Source of the DNA: Flavobacterium sp.
GTDB lineage: Bacteria; Bacteroidota; Bacteroidia; Flavobacteriales; Flavobacteriaceae
NCBI GenBank assembly: GCA_023251135.1
Contig: JAHEZJ010000037.1
Coordinates: 1 to 59,712, forward strand
Length of the DNA stretch: 59,712 bases
Direction of reading: 5' to 3'
Part shown: positions 35,843-44,711 of the stretch, one piece after another
Position numbering within the stretch: position 1 is the first letter of the stretch
Layout: the number at the start of each line of letters is the position of its first letter
Program-made: the position numbers and the translations under genes
Notes under the pieces: model-generated
What the model was told of the DNA's origin: nothing
The model's database searches: none
What the model saw: only the letters and a program-made list of their open reading frames with translations

Positions 35843-36922
35843 ATGAAAACAATATTAGAATATTTATCTTATGGAACCTTATCCTTAATCGTGGCTCTGG
35901 TATTGATCCCGATAATTAGAAATATTGCCATTAAAGTTAATCTTGTAGACAAACCTAATTACAGGAAAGTTCATTTAACACCAATACCTTTAGTGGGAGG
36001 GATCTCAATTGCCTTAGCCATTTTAATTACAATTTTTGCTTCAGATTTTAGATTTACTTTTTTAAAAGAATACTTTTCAATATTGGCATCAGCAATGATT
36101 TTGCTAATTGTTGGTGTTATTGATGATAAAAAAGATATTAGTGCCAAATACAAATTGATTATCCAGTTTCTTTTAGCTCTAATAATTGCATTTTCAGGTA
36201 CAAGAATAACATCTTTTTATGGGGTGTTTGGAGTTTATCAAATTGTAATTTGGCAGCAGTATGTAATTACAATTTTGGTAATTACGGGTGTTGTTAATGC
36301 TTTTAATCTAATGGATGGAGTTGATGGTTTGATAGGAGGACTGTCGATGCTAGGTTTTTTAATCTTCTTTTTTATTGCTGTTTATTTTGAAGATAATAAT
36401 CTGGCATTTTCCAGTATACTATTTATTGGAGCCGTTTTAGGTTTTTTAAGATTCAATTTAGGCAAGGAAAAGATTTTTATGGGAGATTCAGGTTCTTTAT
36501 TTATTGGATTTATTTTAATCACTGAGGCAATAAAGTTTTTGCAAAAACAGCAAGTAAACAAAGAACACTCTTGTAGTTACATTGTATTGTTACTTATTTT
36601 ATTCTTTTCAATTCCGGTTTTCGACTCTTTGAGGGTTTATATGGGAAGAATTAAAAGAGGTAATTCGCCTTTTCGTGCCGACAGATCGCATTTGCATCAT
36701 TTACTTCTTGGGGTAGGATTTAGTCATAAAAAAACAACTCTTACAATTAGCATAATCTTTGTATTTGTACTTCTAATAGAAACATTCATACAATCTTTTC
36801 TGTCTATAACTTCCATTATTGCAACAGGTATTATTCTATTTTCTATTGTAGTAAGAATACTACTAATGATTAACAGTCTTTATCGATGGACATTTATACT
36901 AAAAGATTTGGAAAATAAGTAG
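35843..36922 (+). CDS. Undecaprenyl-phosphate N-acetylglucosaminyl-1-phosphate transferase family (WecA-like)
   Basis: 359 residues, about 10 membrane segments. PNPT family motifs are VDKPNYRKVHLTPIPLVGGI, VGVIDDKKDISAKYKL (catalytic aspartates), GVVNAFNLMDGVDGLIGG, MGDSGSLFIGF and FRADRSHLHHLLLGVG. It starts repeat-unit assembly by moving a HexNAc-1-phosphate from UDP-sugar to undecaprenyl phosphate. It is the only such initiating enzyme in the cluster, so it is likely the primer for the exopolysaccharide. Five bases follow the previous gene. Confidence 0.93.
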   Translation: MKTILEYLSYGTLSLIVALVLIPIIRNIAIKVNLVDKPNYRKVHLTPIPLVGGISIALAILITIFASDFRFTFLKEYFSILASAMILLIVGVIDDKKDISAKYKLIIQFLLALIIAFSGTRITSFYGVFGVYQIVIWQQYVITILVITGVVNAFNLMDGVDGLIGGLSMLGFLIFFFIAVYFEDNNLAFSSILFIGAVLGFLRFNLGKEKIFMGDSGSLFIGFILITEAIKFLQKQQVNKEHSCSYIVLLLILFFSIPVFDSLRVYMGRIKRGNSPFRADRSHLHHLLLGVGFSHKKTTLTISIIFVFVLLIETFIQSFLSITSIIATGIILFSIVVRILLMINSLYRWTFILKDLENK

Positions 36923-37116
36923 AAGATTTAATACTATAAGTTTCTGTAAAACTGATATTTGAGTTTGTTATTAGTAATTAAAATCGTACTTTAATGTTTT
37001 TGGTAAAATTCAACATATTCGAAGATATTTATGCGTTATCTCGTTGTTTATTAATTGGTTATGTTTGATTAAAAGAATGACGAAATGAAAAAAAAATACT
37101 GATTTTATTTAATTTC

Positions 37117-37830
37117 TTGGTGTTAAACACTTTTGGACAAGATAAAAATCTCGACACTATAACTATAGACAAGAATATCAAAGTTAAATATGAGGCATTG
37201 ATTATTCCTGTCGCTTTAATCAGCTATGGTGTTATTGGATTGGAGAGCCATACTCTAAAGAAGATCAATGTCGATACCAAAGCTGAACTCAAAGAACATA
37301 TTGATGAGAAGTTCACTATTGACGATTTTTCGCAATACAGTACTTTTCTTTCTGTATATGCACTTAATGCAGCCGGAGTAAAAGGAAAAAATAATTTCAA
37401 GAACCGCACAGTTATTTTAACTACTGCCTACTTGATTATGGGAACAACAGTTAATGTAATAAAACACACAGGAAATGAGCTAAGACCTGACGGTACTTCA
37501 AACAACTCATTTCCTTCCGGACATACAGCAACCGCTTTCATGGGGGCTGAGTTTTTATATCAGGAGTATAAAGATGTATCTGTCTGGTATGGGATCTCTG
37601 GTTATCTAGTTGCAGCTGGAACTGGATTTTTTAGAATGTACAATGACAGACATTGGTTTAGTGATGTAGCTGCGGGAGCCGGCATTGGAATTTTAAGCAC
37701 TAAAATCGCATATTGGATACATCCTCTTATAATGAAAACAGTATTCAAAAAGAAAGAAAACCTAAATGGAATAATTATACCTGTTTACAATGGAAAACAA
37801 TATGGTTTAGCGATGTCAATAACATTTTAG
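37117..37830 (+). CDS. PAP2-family membrane phosphatase, start interrupted by an A-tract
   Basis: Type 2 phosphatidic acid phosphatase: motif 1 KHTGNELRP, motif 2 FPSGHTAT and motif 3 RMYNDRHWFSDV are all present, so the enzyme core is intact. It probably recycles undecaprenyl pyrophosphate or a similar carrier, which fits a polysaccharide locus. The natural start seems to be ATG at 37085: MKKKILILFNFLVLNTFGQ would be a good signal peptide. But nine A follow the ATG where ten are needed, so the ATG frame stops after five codons. The only in-frame start is TTG at 37117. This may be a slippage off-state, a sequencing error or decay. Confidence 0.8.
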   Translation: MVLNTFGQDKNLDTITIDKNIKVKYEALIIPVALISYGVIGLESHTLKKINVDTKAELKEHIDEKFTIDDFSQYSTFLSVYALNAAGVKGKNNFKNRTVILTTAYLIMGTTVNVIKHTGNELRPDGTSNNSFPSGHTATAFMGAEFLYQEYKDVSVWYGISGYLVAAGTGFFRMYNDRHWFSDVAAGAGIGILSTKIAYWIHPLIMKTVFKKKENLNGIIIPVYNGKQYGLAMSITF

Positions 37831-37914
37831 TAGCAATAAAGTAGATTCTCTCCAAAGTATTGAGAAACGTGTATTATTGTTATATGTTTCTGTCGCATTT
37901 ATGGTTAACTTTTA

Positions 37915-38388
37915 TCATAAAGAAATGAGATTCAGATAAAGAAGTATTCTGTTGGTAGTAGTTATGTTTATCTTAATATATTTGACATTTGTTGCTCCAA
38001 AATTTGTAATGTATAAACCTGTAATTTCACTTTTTTTGTTTCTTTGAAAACTTACTTCCACAGAAAATGTAACTGTTCCCGTAAATTTATCTTTGTCGAT
38101 TTCAGTTAGCTGAACATCGCTTAATCTATTATGTCTCATTGTTAACTTTCCATTGACAATTTTTACGCTAAAAAGTGATGATAAGTCATTGTTGTGAAAT
38201 TTATCTTCAAAGTCGTTTAGATTTGTATTAGAATTAGATTTTGTGTTTTCGTCAACTTTATTTTCAATTTTAGCTGTTTTTTCTTTCTTAAGTTTATCAT
38301 ATAAATAATGAATATGCAAACAAAAAAAGAGAGTGAAAAAGGAGAAAATTATCTTAACTTTTTCTCCAGTTTTTGTTTGCATATCCAA
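37915..38388 (-). CDS. Hypothetical single-pass membrane protein
   Basis: 157 residues with one N-terminal hydrophobic segment (VKIIFSFFTLFFCLHIHYLY), a charged linker and a beta-rich domain (SVKIVNGKLTMRHN, FTGTVTFSVEVSFQRNKK). No family recognised. The first codons lie inside a long inverted repeat (38312-38384). The ORF is on the strand opposite to its neighbours. Codon use looks host-like, but with no homology it might still be spurious. Confidence 0.5.
   Translation of the reverse strand: MDMQTKTGEKVKIIFSFFTLFFCLHIHYLYDKLKKEKTAKIENKVDENTKSNSNTNLNDFEDKFHNNDLSSLFSVKIVNGKLTMRHNRLSDVQLTEIDKDKFTGTVTFSVEVSFQRNKKSEITGLYITNFGATNVKYIKINITTTNRILLYLNLISL
38312..38384. repeat. Long inverted repeat / hairpin
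   Basis: ATATGCAAACAAAAA (38312) pairs with TTTTTGTTTGCATAT (38370-38384), 15 of 15 bp, with an inner GGAGAAA (38341) / TTTCTCC (38361) stem. It overlaps the start of the minus-strand ORF. Confidence 0.65.
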
Positions 38389-38547
38389 GAAAAAAGAGTA
38401 TGTGGTTTTAACAGCTATAGTAATGATATATTTAATCCTTTATCTAATATGTTTTAACGGTATTTTAGAAGGAATTGGCATTCAATTTTTTTTGACAAAG
38501 CTGCAGTATGTGATTTTATAATAATATGCTTTACATCACTTTTAAGA

Positions 38548-38561
38548 TTGATAATGATCAT
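38548..38561. promoter_or_regulatory. Fnr/Crp-like box 1
   Basis: TTGATAATGATCAT is the closest of the six to the Fnr consensus TTGAT-N4-ATCAA (9 of 10 fixed bases). It lies about 100 bp before the first BON gene. Confidence 0.6.
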
Positions 38562-38603
38562 TTTTACTTCGGTTTCATTATTTGAACTTTGCTAAAAATT
38601 AAT

Positions 38604-38630
38604 GACTAAAAAGCGTAAAGCGCATTAGTC
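38604..38630 (+). promoter_or_regulatory. 5' leader hairpin of the BON operon
   Basis: GACTAA (38604) / TTAGTC (38625) encloses GCG (38613) / CGC (38621). It lies between the Fnr-like box and the start codon at 38657, so it would fall in the leader mRNA. Confidence 0.4.
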
Positions 38631-38656
38631 GAAGTAGAATTTAAAAATTTTGTACC

Positions 38657-39316
38657 ATGAAAAAAAATAATGATGTTTTACTTAAAGAAGTAAAAGAAGC
38701 GATCAAATGGGAGCCTATTTTAAATTCTAACGACATAGATGTTAGCGTTAATGATGGTATTGTAACCCTTGGAGGTACGGTAGATAATTATACGCAAAAA
38801 AAAGAGGCTCAGGAAGCTGTTAAAAATATTGCAGGAGTAAAGGCGGTAGTAGATGATGTAAAGGTTGACTTATATTTTTCTGCTATTAAAAGTGATACTG
38901 ATATAGCTTCTTCCGTTATTAAGGTGTTGCGTAAAAACTGGGCTGTTCCTGACCATTTACTCAAAGTAACGGTAGAGAATGGCTGGGTAACTCTTGAAGG
39001 AATTTTGCATTGGAATTTTCAAAGAAAAGCAGCAGATAATGCAATTCGTTATTTAGAAGGTGTTCGGGGAGTAATCGACAAGATAAAAATTGAGGCCGAA
39101 ATCAAAAATGAACTGGAAAAGGAGTTCGTAGAGAAAGCACTTCGTCGTAGTTGGCTTTTTGATAATGATAATATCAGGGTTAGAGTTGATAATAAGACTA
39201 TTATCCTGAGTGGAATTGTAAGCTCCTTATTTCAAAAAGAAGAAGCAGAAAGAATTGCTTGGAACACACCTGGTGTATGTTTCGTTGATAATGAACTTTT
39301 AGTAGAATTTGATTGA
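38657..39316 (+). CDS. BON-domain protein (three BON repeats)
   Basis: 219 residues with three successive BON domains (about 5-70, 78-145, 150-217). Each has the glycine-containing pattern VNDGIVTLGGTVDNYTQKKEA, VENGWVTLEGILHWNFQRKAA and VDNKTIILSGIVSSLFQKEEA. No signal peptide, so cytoplasmic in this form. BON domains bind membranes or hydrophobic partners and are common in stress-response proteins. Paralogs are at 39343 and 43293. An Fnr-like box and leader hairpin lie upstream; the second BON gene is 26 bases behind. Confidence 0.88.
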   Translation: MKKNNDVLLKEVKEAIKWEPILNSNDIDVSVNDGIVTLGGTVDNYTQKKEAQEAVKNIAGVKAVVDDVKVDLYFSAIKSDTDIASSVIKVLRKNWAVPDHLLKVTVENGWVTLEGILHWNFQRKAADNAIRYLEGVRGVIDKIKIEAEIKNELEKEFVEKALRRSWLFDNDNIRVRVDNKTIILSGIVSSLFQKEEAERIAWNTPGVCFVDNELLVEFD

Positions 39317-39342
39317 TTTTATAAACCATAAATTAAAAGAAC

Positions 39343-40014
39343 ATGAGAAGTAATGATATTTTACAAAAGGAAATTCAGGAAGCACTCAAATTTGAGCCTT
39401 TGCTACATGCGGCTGAAATTGGTGTTATTGTAAAAAAAGGTGTGGTAACCCTTACGGGAAATGTTGATCTGCTTGTTAAAAAAACAGAAGCCCTGCATGC
39501 TGCTAAGAGAATTAAAGGAGTAGCGGCAATTGTAGATGAAATCCAGGTAATAACTGAAAAATCTTCTGTAGTTTCTGATCAGAAAATTGCAGAAGAGCTT
39601 GTCACTAATTTTAAAGAGAATCATATTATTCCAAAAGGTTCCGTCACCATAACGGTAGAAAAAGGATGGGTTACACTTGAAGGCATCTTACCTTGGAATT
39701 TCCAGAGAGATATTGCCAAGGAATTGGTAGAAAACCAATTAGGAGTAATAGGAGTAATCAATAATATTAAACTCAAAAGAGAACTATATGATCAGGTAGA
39801 AAAAGAATTGCTCGAAAAGGCATTACAAAGACATTGGGCTTTTGATATGGATGAAATTAACATTCAGGTTGCGGGTGCAACGGTTCAATTATCAGGAACA
39901 GTAGGTTCTCTTTTTCAAAAAGAAGAAGCTGAAAGAATTGCTTATAAAACCCCCGGCATCATCAAAGTAGTAAATCATTTAAAAGTGAATCTCGAACAGC
40001 CTTACTTATGTTAA
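39343..40014 (+). CDS. BON-domain protein (three BON repeats)
   Basis: 223 residues, same three-BON layout as its upstream neighbour (VKKGVVTLTGNVDLLVKKTEA, VEKGWVTLEGILPWNFQRDIA, VAGATVQLSGTVGSLFQKEEA). The repeats match one by one, so the pair arose by duplication. It is followed by the LOG gene 20 bases on, so BON-BON-LOG is likely one transcript. Confidence 0.88.
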   Translation: MRSNDILQKEIQEALKFEPLLHAAEIGVIVKKGVVTLTGNVDLLVKKTEALHAAKRIKGVAAIVDEIQVITEKSSVVSDQKIAEELVTNFKENHIIPKGSVTITVEKGWVTLEGILPWNFQRDIAKELVENQLGVIGVINNIKLKRELYDQVEKELLEKALQRHWAFDMDEINIQVAGATVQLSGTVGSLFQKEEAERIAYKTPGIIKVVNHLKVNLEQPYLC

Positions 40015-40034
40015 CTATTTAAATAACATAAATT

Positions 40035-40772
40035 ATGACACATCAAAAAACTCAGAGCGATATATCCGAAATTCAGTTTTTAGAAGGCCCGCAATCCAGG
40101 TTTACGGAGCTGAAATTCATATTGGCTACTTTATGGGAACTCATAAGGTGCTTTAAAAAACTATATAATATTGGTCCTTGTATTACTTTTTTTGGATCGG
40201 CACGTTTTAAAGAAGATCATCCTTATTATGATTTGACCAGAAAAGCTGCCGGTGAATATGCCAAGCTTGGTTTTACGATAATGACAGGCGGCGGTCTGGG
40301 TCTTATGGAAGCGGCAAACCGCGGAGCAAAAGAAGTTGGAGGGAAATCTGTTGGATGTAATATTAAACTTCCAGTTGATCAAAGGCCCAATTCTTATCTT
40401 GATAAATGGGTAGAAGCAAAACACTTTTTTATCCGTAAAATACTTTTGGTGAAATATTCTTTTGCCTTTGTCGTAATGCCAGGCGGTTTTGGAACGTTAG
40501 ATGAATATTTTGAAGCACTTACACTGATCCAGACCGGCAAGATTAAAAACTTTCCGATAATAATTTTCAATACACAATATCATAAAGCACTCATTGAACA
40601 TATTAACCTTATGAAACAGCAGGGAACCATAAATGATGCTGATTCGAAATTATTTATGATAACAGATGATATTGAAGAGGCAAGGCTTTTTATCATTGAG
40701 CATAGTATTAAACATTACGGATTAAAACCAAAATTGCGACCCAAATCAATGGATTGGATTGGATTGTTTTGA
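40035..40772 (+). CDS. LOG-family protein (TIGR00730-type nucleotide 5'-monophosphate phosphoribohydrolase)
   Basis: 245 residues with a Rossmann-like fold. The two signature motifs are present: GGGLGLMEAANRGAKEVGG and MPGGFGTLDEYFE (PGGxGTxxE). LOG enzymes release the base from nucleoside 5'-monophosphates, and bacterial ones often act on AMP or similar. The N-terminal extension (SEIQFLEGPQSRFTELK) is normal for the long bacterial form. It is the third gene behind the Fnr-like box. Confidence 0.9.
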   Translation: MTHQKTQSDISEIQFLEGPQSRFTELKFILATLWELIRCFKKLYNIGPCITFFGSARFKEDHPYYDLTRKAAGEYAKLGFTIMTGGGLGLMEAANRGAKEVGGKSVGCNIKLPVDQRPNSYLDKWVEAKHFFIRKILLVKYSFAFVVMPGGFGTLDEYFEALTLIQTGKIKNFPIIIFNTQYHKALIEHINLMKQQGTINDADSKLFMITDDIEEARLFIIEHSIKHYGLKPKLRPKSMDWIGLF

Positions 40773-40823
40773 AATCGCTAATTCACAGTTTAAGTTTTTG
40801 TATCCGTTGTAAAGGCTGTTTTC

Positions 40824-41402
40824 TTATTCTCTTCTTTTATGAATATCCTTAATTATATTATTTTCGAGCATATCATATATAATTAATTTTCCATACTCAT
40901 GTGCCAGACTTGCCTTATTGAAAGGATTAAAGGATTGTGTCTGTACTGAATATAATAACTTCTGGTCTGAAACACTAAAAAGATTGCTTTCCCAGAAATA
41001 ATTAGTATCGTTCACATAATATCCTTCTTCGTATATCCTGTTATAAATAGCTGTATAGTAAATCGAAAAATCATTACTATTATACCTATCTTCTAAATCA
41101 AACATGCTTTTTGGTACATGATATTTTTCTTTTTGTTTACTAAGTAGTACAATTGTTAAAACAGCTGTTATGTCATTATTACTTAATTTTGAAATAATCT
41201 GTTTCTCATCAAGCCCTTCAAGTGTTTTAACTCCATAAAGTTCAATAGAAGAAATGGCATCATAACCAAGATTGCAAAGATCATCAGCAAGATGATTCTC
41301 CATTTGCTTATGAAGTGATTTGTCCTGTTCTTTTAGTATTCCAACGACAACAATTCGGCCAGTTTCCAGATTAGTTGCTCCTGAGGCCTTCCAGAAACTC
41401 AC
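40824..41402 (-). CDS. Unknown protein, probable lipoprotein whose signal is cut by a stop codon
   Basis: 192 residues from a GTG at 41402. In the same frame, 69 bases upstream, an ATG at 41471-41469 starts MKIIKWGTIMSCVLLVQCSS, a good lipoprotein signal with lipobox LVQC. It is followed by TAA (41411-41409) and then directly by the rest of the protein. So one nonsense codon separates the export signal from an otherwise open mature region. The mature part has no recognised family; features are ETGRIVVVGILKEQDKSL and YNRIYEEGYYVND. The nonsense codon makes loss of secretion likely unless read through. Convergent with the LOG gene. Confidence 0.6.
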   Translation of the reverse strand: MSFWKASGATNLETGRIVVVGILKEQDKSLHKQMENHLADDLCNLGYDAISSIELYGVKTLEGLDEKQIISKLSNNDITAVLTIVLLSKQKEKYHVPKSMFDLEDRYNSNDFSIYYTAIYNRIYEEGYYVNDTNYFWESNLFSVSDQKLLYSVQTQSFNPFNKASLAHEYGKLIIYDMLENNIIKDIHKRRE

Positions 41403-41665
41403 TATATTTTAGCTTGAACATTGCACCAATAAAACACAAGACATTATAGTCCCCCATTTAATTATTTTCATTGTGATGGTTTTTGAATTCTTTTTTTAAT
41501 CCAATATAATTACAGTTCAAATCTGGTTAAAATATAATTACATCAAGCAGCAAGATAGAGGGATTACAAAACGGGCGCGGAAAAATTTATGAGTATTTAC
41601 TTTGTAATGTATTAGATTCAGGAAAAACTTAAAGCTGAAGCCGCTTTATCTGAATTTAGCCGCAA

Positions 41666-42499
41666 TTATTTTTTTCTAAAAACAAGCATTGGAGTTCTGG
41701 TATTAAAACCTTTTTCAGAAGTCTTTAGTGGTTGAAATAATTGTTCAAACCAGTTTTTGTTTTCTTTGGCAAACATGGTTATGATAGATGGTTTGATTGT
41801 CATAATATCAATTTGCAAGTGTCGCAATAGAGATACTTCCGGATTTAATTTTTTGAAATGAAAAGATACTTTGTCAGACTTGAATTTATGCTCTATTTTA
41901 TTCAGTTTTGTATTGATCTCTTCTTCGTCTGTAAAATAATCATAATGGTATACAGCGATCGGGGCATCAAATGAGGATGCAAATTTTTCAATCAACGGCA
42001 GTTCAGTTTCTATATTTTCTAAATCTGATGGATATAAAATAGTACTTAATTTTTTTATTCTGTAATGCCTTGGAACAATCAGCAGTGGTACAGGAGAATC
42101 ACGTAAGATTCTGGACGTATGACTTCCCAGTATATTATTTACAAGACCACCACCTCTTGTACTCATACATATATAATCGGCTTTAATTCTTTTGGCACAA
42201 TTTAAAATGGCTTCGTTCACATCAAGTTTATTTTCCGCAATATAGGTTGTTTTACCGGGCTGTTTGTTGGTTTGCCTGTATAGCGTATGTACAAATTTTA
42301 TAAGAGCTTGTTCCTGTTTTTTGTTACCTGACTCTGGAAGACCAACAAAAGTAACAGCTGAAAAGGGATCAATTACAAAGGATGTATTTACATATAAAAA
42401 TGTAAGTTCGTAACCTATTTGAGAAGCCAGCTGAATAGCAAAACGTAGAGCTACTTTGGAGTTATAAGACAAGTCGGTTGTAACAAGTATTTTTTTCAT
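41666..42499 (-). CDS. Universal stress protein with tandem UspA domains
   Basis: 277 residues, two UspA domains. The first (about 1-145) is complete, with MKKILVTTDLSYNSKVALRF and the ATP-binding GSHTSRILRDSPVPLLIVP. The second (about 150-277) is shorter and lacks the GxxGxxxxxxxxxG(S/T) loop; it ends in TPMLVFRKK. Such Usps are often induced by anaerobiosis and starvation. It is the last gene of a minus-strand operon running from 44567, headed by an Fnr-like box. Confidence 0.92.
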   Translation of the reverse strand: MKKILVTTDLSYNSKVALRFAIQLASQIGYELTFLYVNTSFVIDPFSAVTFVGLPESGNKKQEQALIKFVHTLYRQTNKQPGKTTYIAENKLDVNEAILNCAKRIKADYICMSTRGGGLVNNILGSHTSRILRDSPVPLLIVPRHYRIKKLSTILYPSDLENIETELPLIEKFASSFDAPIAVYHYDYFTDEEEINTKLNKIEHKFKSDKVSFHFKKLNPEVSLLRHLQIDIMTIKPSIITMFAKENKNWFEQLFQPLKTSEKGFNTRTPMLVFRKK

Positions 42500-42561
42500 G
42501 CTTTCTAGATTTTTAGATTGGGAACAAAGCCCTAATTATTTTAATTAATGAGAAATTCAGT

Positions 42562-43047
42562 TTAATATTGTTTTGAAGCAAGCTTCATTTCATTAACATA
42601 GAGATTCATTTTTTTCCATTGCATGTGATTGATAGTTGTGGTATCAACATTAGTAGTCCAGTCAAATCCCGGAAATAATTTTAACCTGTTTATAACACGT
42701 TTTTTATATCCGAATGAAAAGCGATCTCCCCGCATTTGAAACTCTATAGTTTTACTATCATTGGTTAGGTTCTTGTATAAAATTGTTTGTGTTTTCCAGT
42801 CACCACCCCAAGTAAGGAAGGATTTAATAAAACATAAAACTCCCACAATAAGGAATGCCAGTAACTGTGATCTTGATCTTTTTAATTTTCTAACTAACTG
42901 ACCTATAATCAATACAAAGGTCAAAGCTGCCATAAAAAGGATGATGAAATGAAGTATTGAATTATTGATGTAAAATGGAGTATAGCGATTCACCAGCGTA
43001 AGTGCCGTCGTTATGAGAAATAGAACATACAGTATTGTAGTTTTCAT
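42562..43047 (-). CDS. Hypothetical membrane protein
   Basis: 161 residues with three hydrophobic segments at the N-terminal half (TILYVLFLITTALTLVNRY, ILHFIILFMAALTFVLIIG, LLAFLIVGVLCFIKSF) and a soluble C-terminal half (NDSKTIEFQMRGDRFSFGYK). No family recognised. It lies 62 bases upstream of the Usp gene and 28 after a small membrane protein, in the same minus-strand operon. Confidence 0.75.
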   Translation of the reverse strand: MKTTILYVLFLITTALTLVNRYTPFYINNSILHFIILFMAALTFVLIIGQLVRKLKRSRSQLLAFLIVGVLCFIKSFLTWGGDWKTQTILYKNLTNDSKTIEFQMRGDRFSFGYKKRVINRLKLFPGFDWTTNVDTTTINHMQWKKMNLYVNEMKLASKQY

Positions 43048-43075
43048 ATTTTTATATTATTTACACGATAAAAAA

Positions 43076-43246
43076 TTAAAATTTATCTAAGTTATTTACT
43101 TCAGATTCGTCCTCATAGAAATTTGAAGGTGCATTTAAATCTTTTTCATATTGTTTTCGGTCTTTATTGTTTTGTATAAAAATGTAAATCATCGCAATTA
43201 AGATTACGATGCTCAGAAATGTTAATATAATCCAGCTTGGTTCCAT
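43076..43246 (-). CDS. Small membrane protein, 56 residues
   Basis: An ORF on the minus strand from ATG 43246 to TAA 43076. It begins MEPSWIILTFLSIVILIAMI with one strong membrane helix, followed by a charged tail (NKDRKQYEKDLNAPSNFYED). It fits exactly into the space between the BON gene (43293) and the 161-residue membrane protein, with the same orientation and ordinary spacing, which is good evidence for a real gene. It has no recognised family; small membrane proteins of this type often regulate or stabilise larger complexes. Confidence 0.65.
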   Translation of the reverse strand: MEPSWIILTFLSIVILIAMIYIFIQNNKDRKQYEKDLNAPSNFYEDESEVNNLDKF

Positions 43247-43292
43247 GATATTGCTATTTAAGAGTTAGTTTTTGGGGTTTTGTCGTATGTTA

Positions 43293-43988
43293 CTAATCGG
43301 AATTACGGTTATCACAGCTGTAATTCTGATTAGCATATTTATGTTCCACAACAAGCTGATTATTGACTGACCAGATTCCCGGGGTTTTCCAAACTATTTT
43401 TTCTGCAAGATCTTTTTGAAAAAGTGAAGAAACCGCTCCGGTTAATGTCACCGTGGTACCATCGACTTTAACGAATATGTCCTCAGAGTGCAGTGTCCAG
43501 TTGCTTTCTAAGGCTCTTACAATATTTTTTTTCTCAATTTCATCCTGTATTTCAGATTTTATTTTGATACGGTTAATTACGCCTTTCACGCCGGTTAGGG
43601 GGTTGATGGATTTATTTACAGCTTCTTTTTGATAATTCCAGGTTACCTGCCCCTCAAGGGTTACCCATCCTTTTTCAACTTTAATCTGAATCTTTTCCTG
43701 AGGTACATTCCAGTTATCTGTTAGAGCTTTTAGGACATCGTTGGCAATATCTTCATCAGATTTGGTATTGCTGGAATATTTAATTTCAATTTCTTCAACA
43801 ACTGCTTTGACGCCATCAACATTTTTGGCAGCATTTTCAGCTTCAATTTTTTTATAATAAGCGTCTACAGTTCCCATGAGGGTTACAATTCCATCTTTTG
43901 CGGTTACACCAATTTCTGCTGCATGCAATTGTGGTTCCCACTTAATGGCATTCTGAACATCTCGTTGCAATTCTTCATTTGTTTTCAT
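43293..43988 (-). CDS. BON-domain protein (three BON repeats), third paralog
   Basis: 231 residues, same three-BON build as 38657 and 39343 (VTAKDGIVTLMGTVDAYYKK, VEKGWVTLEGQVTWNYQKEA, VDGTTVTLTGAVSSLFQKDLA), with a short extra C-terminal tail (KYANQNYSCDNRNSD). It is the second gene of the minus-strand operon starting at 44567, so BON proteins sit in two transcripts of the island. Confidence 0.88.
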   Translation of the reverse strand: MKTNEELQRDVQNAIKWEPQLHAAEIGVTAKDGIVTLMGTVDAYYKKIEAENAAKNVDGVKAVVEEIEIKYSSNTKSDEDIANDVLKALTDNWNVPQEKIQIKVEKGWVTLEGQVTWNYQKEAVNKSINPLTGVKGVINRIKIKSEIQDEIEKKNIVRALESNWTLHSEDIFVKVDGTTVTLTGAVSSLFQKDLAEKIVWKTPGIWSVNNQLVVEHKYANQNYSCDNRNSD

Positions 43989-44039
43989 ATTATTTTCATT
44001 TAGATAGCTGCTTGGTTTGAATTTTTAGCCTTTTATTTG

Positions 44040-44567
44040 TTAGAGGTGAAAAGCTTCGTTCTCTAATAACGTTCGGCTCTCTTTTTCTTCTATTGAATTT
44101 TCTTTAGGAACATGAATATTAAGTATGGTTCTCATAATTTCAATGCTGGCATTTGTTTCCTGAGCAAACAGCACATATTTACGGGCTTTTACTTCGGTTT
44201 TATATTTTATGGTTTTGTTCTTTGAAAATCCCATACCAATAAGCGGCAGTGTAGCGCCCAGAAGGATAGTGACACAGGCATATATTATCGGTATCCTAAA
44301 GTAGGGAAGACTTGCAGTGAGGTTGAAAATAAAAAGTAATCCAAACAATAACCCGCATAGCCCTATAGCTAGTAATCCGGTAGTACTCCATTTTTCCATT
44401 TTATCGTAAATGTTAAAGTATCCAAGAACATTTTGTTCCGTATAGCAATCTTTACCAATTATTGAAAGTTTTGTAATGTCGTAACCACTTTTTTTTAATT
44501 TTTTGATTGCATCCTCAGCCTGCTGCTGTGTTTTATAATTTGCTACGAATAATTGTTGATTTTGCAT
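44040..44567 (-). CDS. DUF1269/YflT-like general stress membrane protein
   Basis: 175 residues. The N-terminus (LFVANYKTQQQAEDAIKKLKKSGYDITKLSIIGKD) is the general-stress-protein 17M/YflT-type fold. Two membrane segments follow (LLAIGLCGLLFGLLFIFNL and IPIIYACVTILLGATLPLIG), then a second ferredoxin-like strand (KYVLFAQETNASIEIMRTI). First gene of the minus-strand operon; an Fnr-like box lies 145 bp upstream in the divergent gap. Confidence 0.75.
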   Translation of the reverse strand: MQNQQLFVANYKTQQQAEDAIKKLKKSGYDITKLSIIGKDCYTEQNVLGYFNIYDKMEKWSTTGLLAIGLCGLLFGLLFIFNLTASLPYFRIPIIYACVTILLGATLPLIGMGFSKNKTIKYKTEVKARKYVLFAQETNASIEIMRTILNIHVPKENSIEEKESRTLLENEAFHL

Positions 44568-44711
44568 GACTATCTTTTTTGAGTTAGTATTAAGATTCTA
44601 TTAGGTTTTTAGATATTAGAAGCTTGTGGAACTCTTAAAATCTAAAATTGGCCATTAATTAATTCCTTTTGATTTGCCATGTAAAATTGCTTTAAAAAAC
44701 AAAAAATTAAA

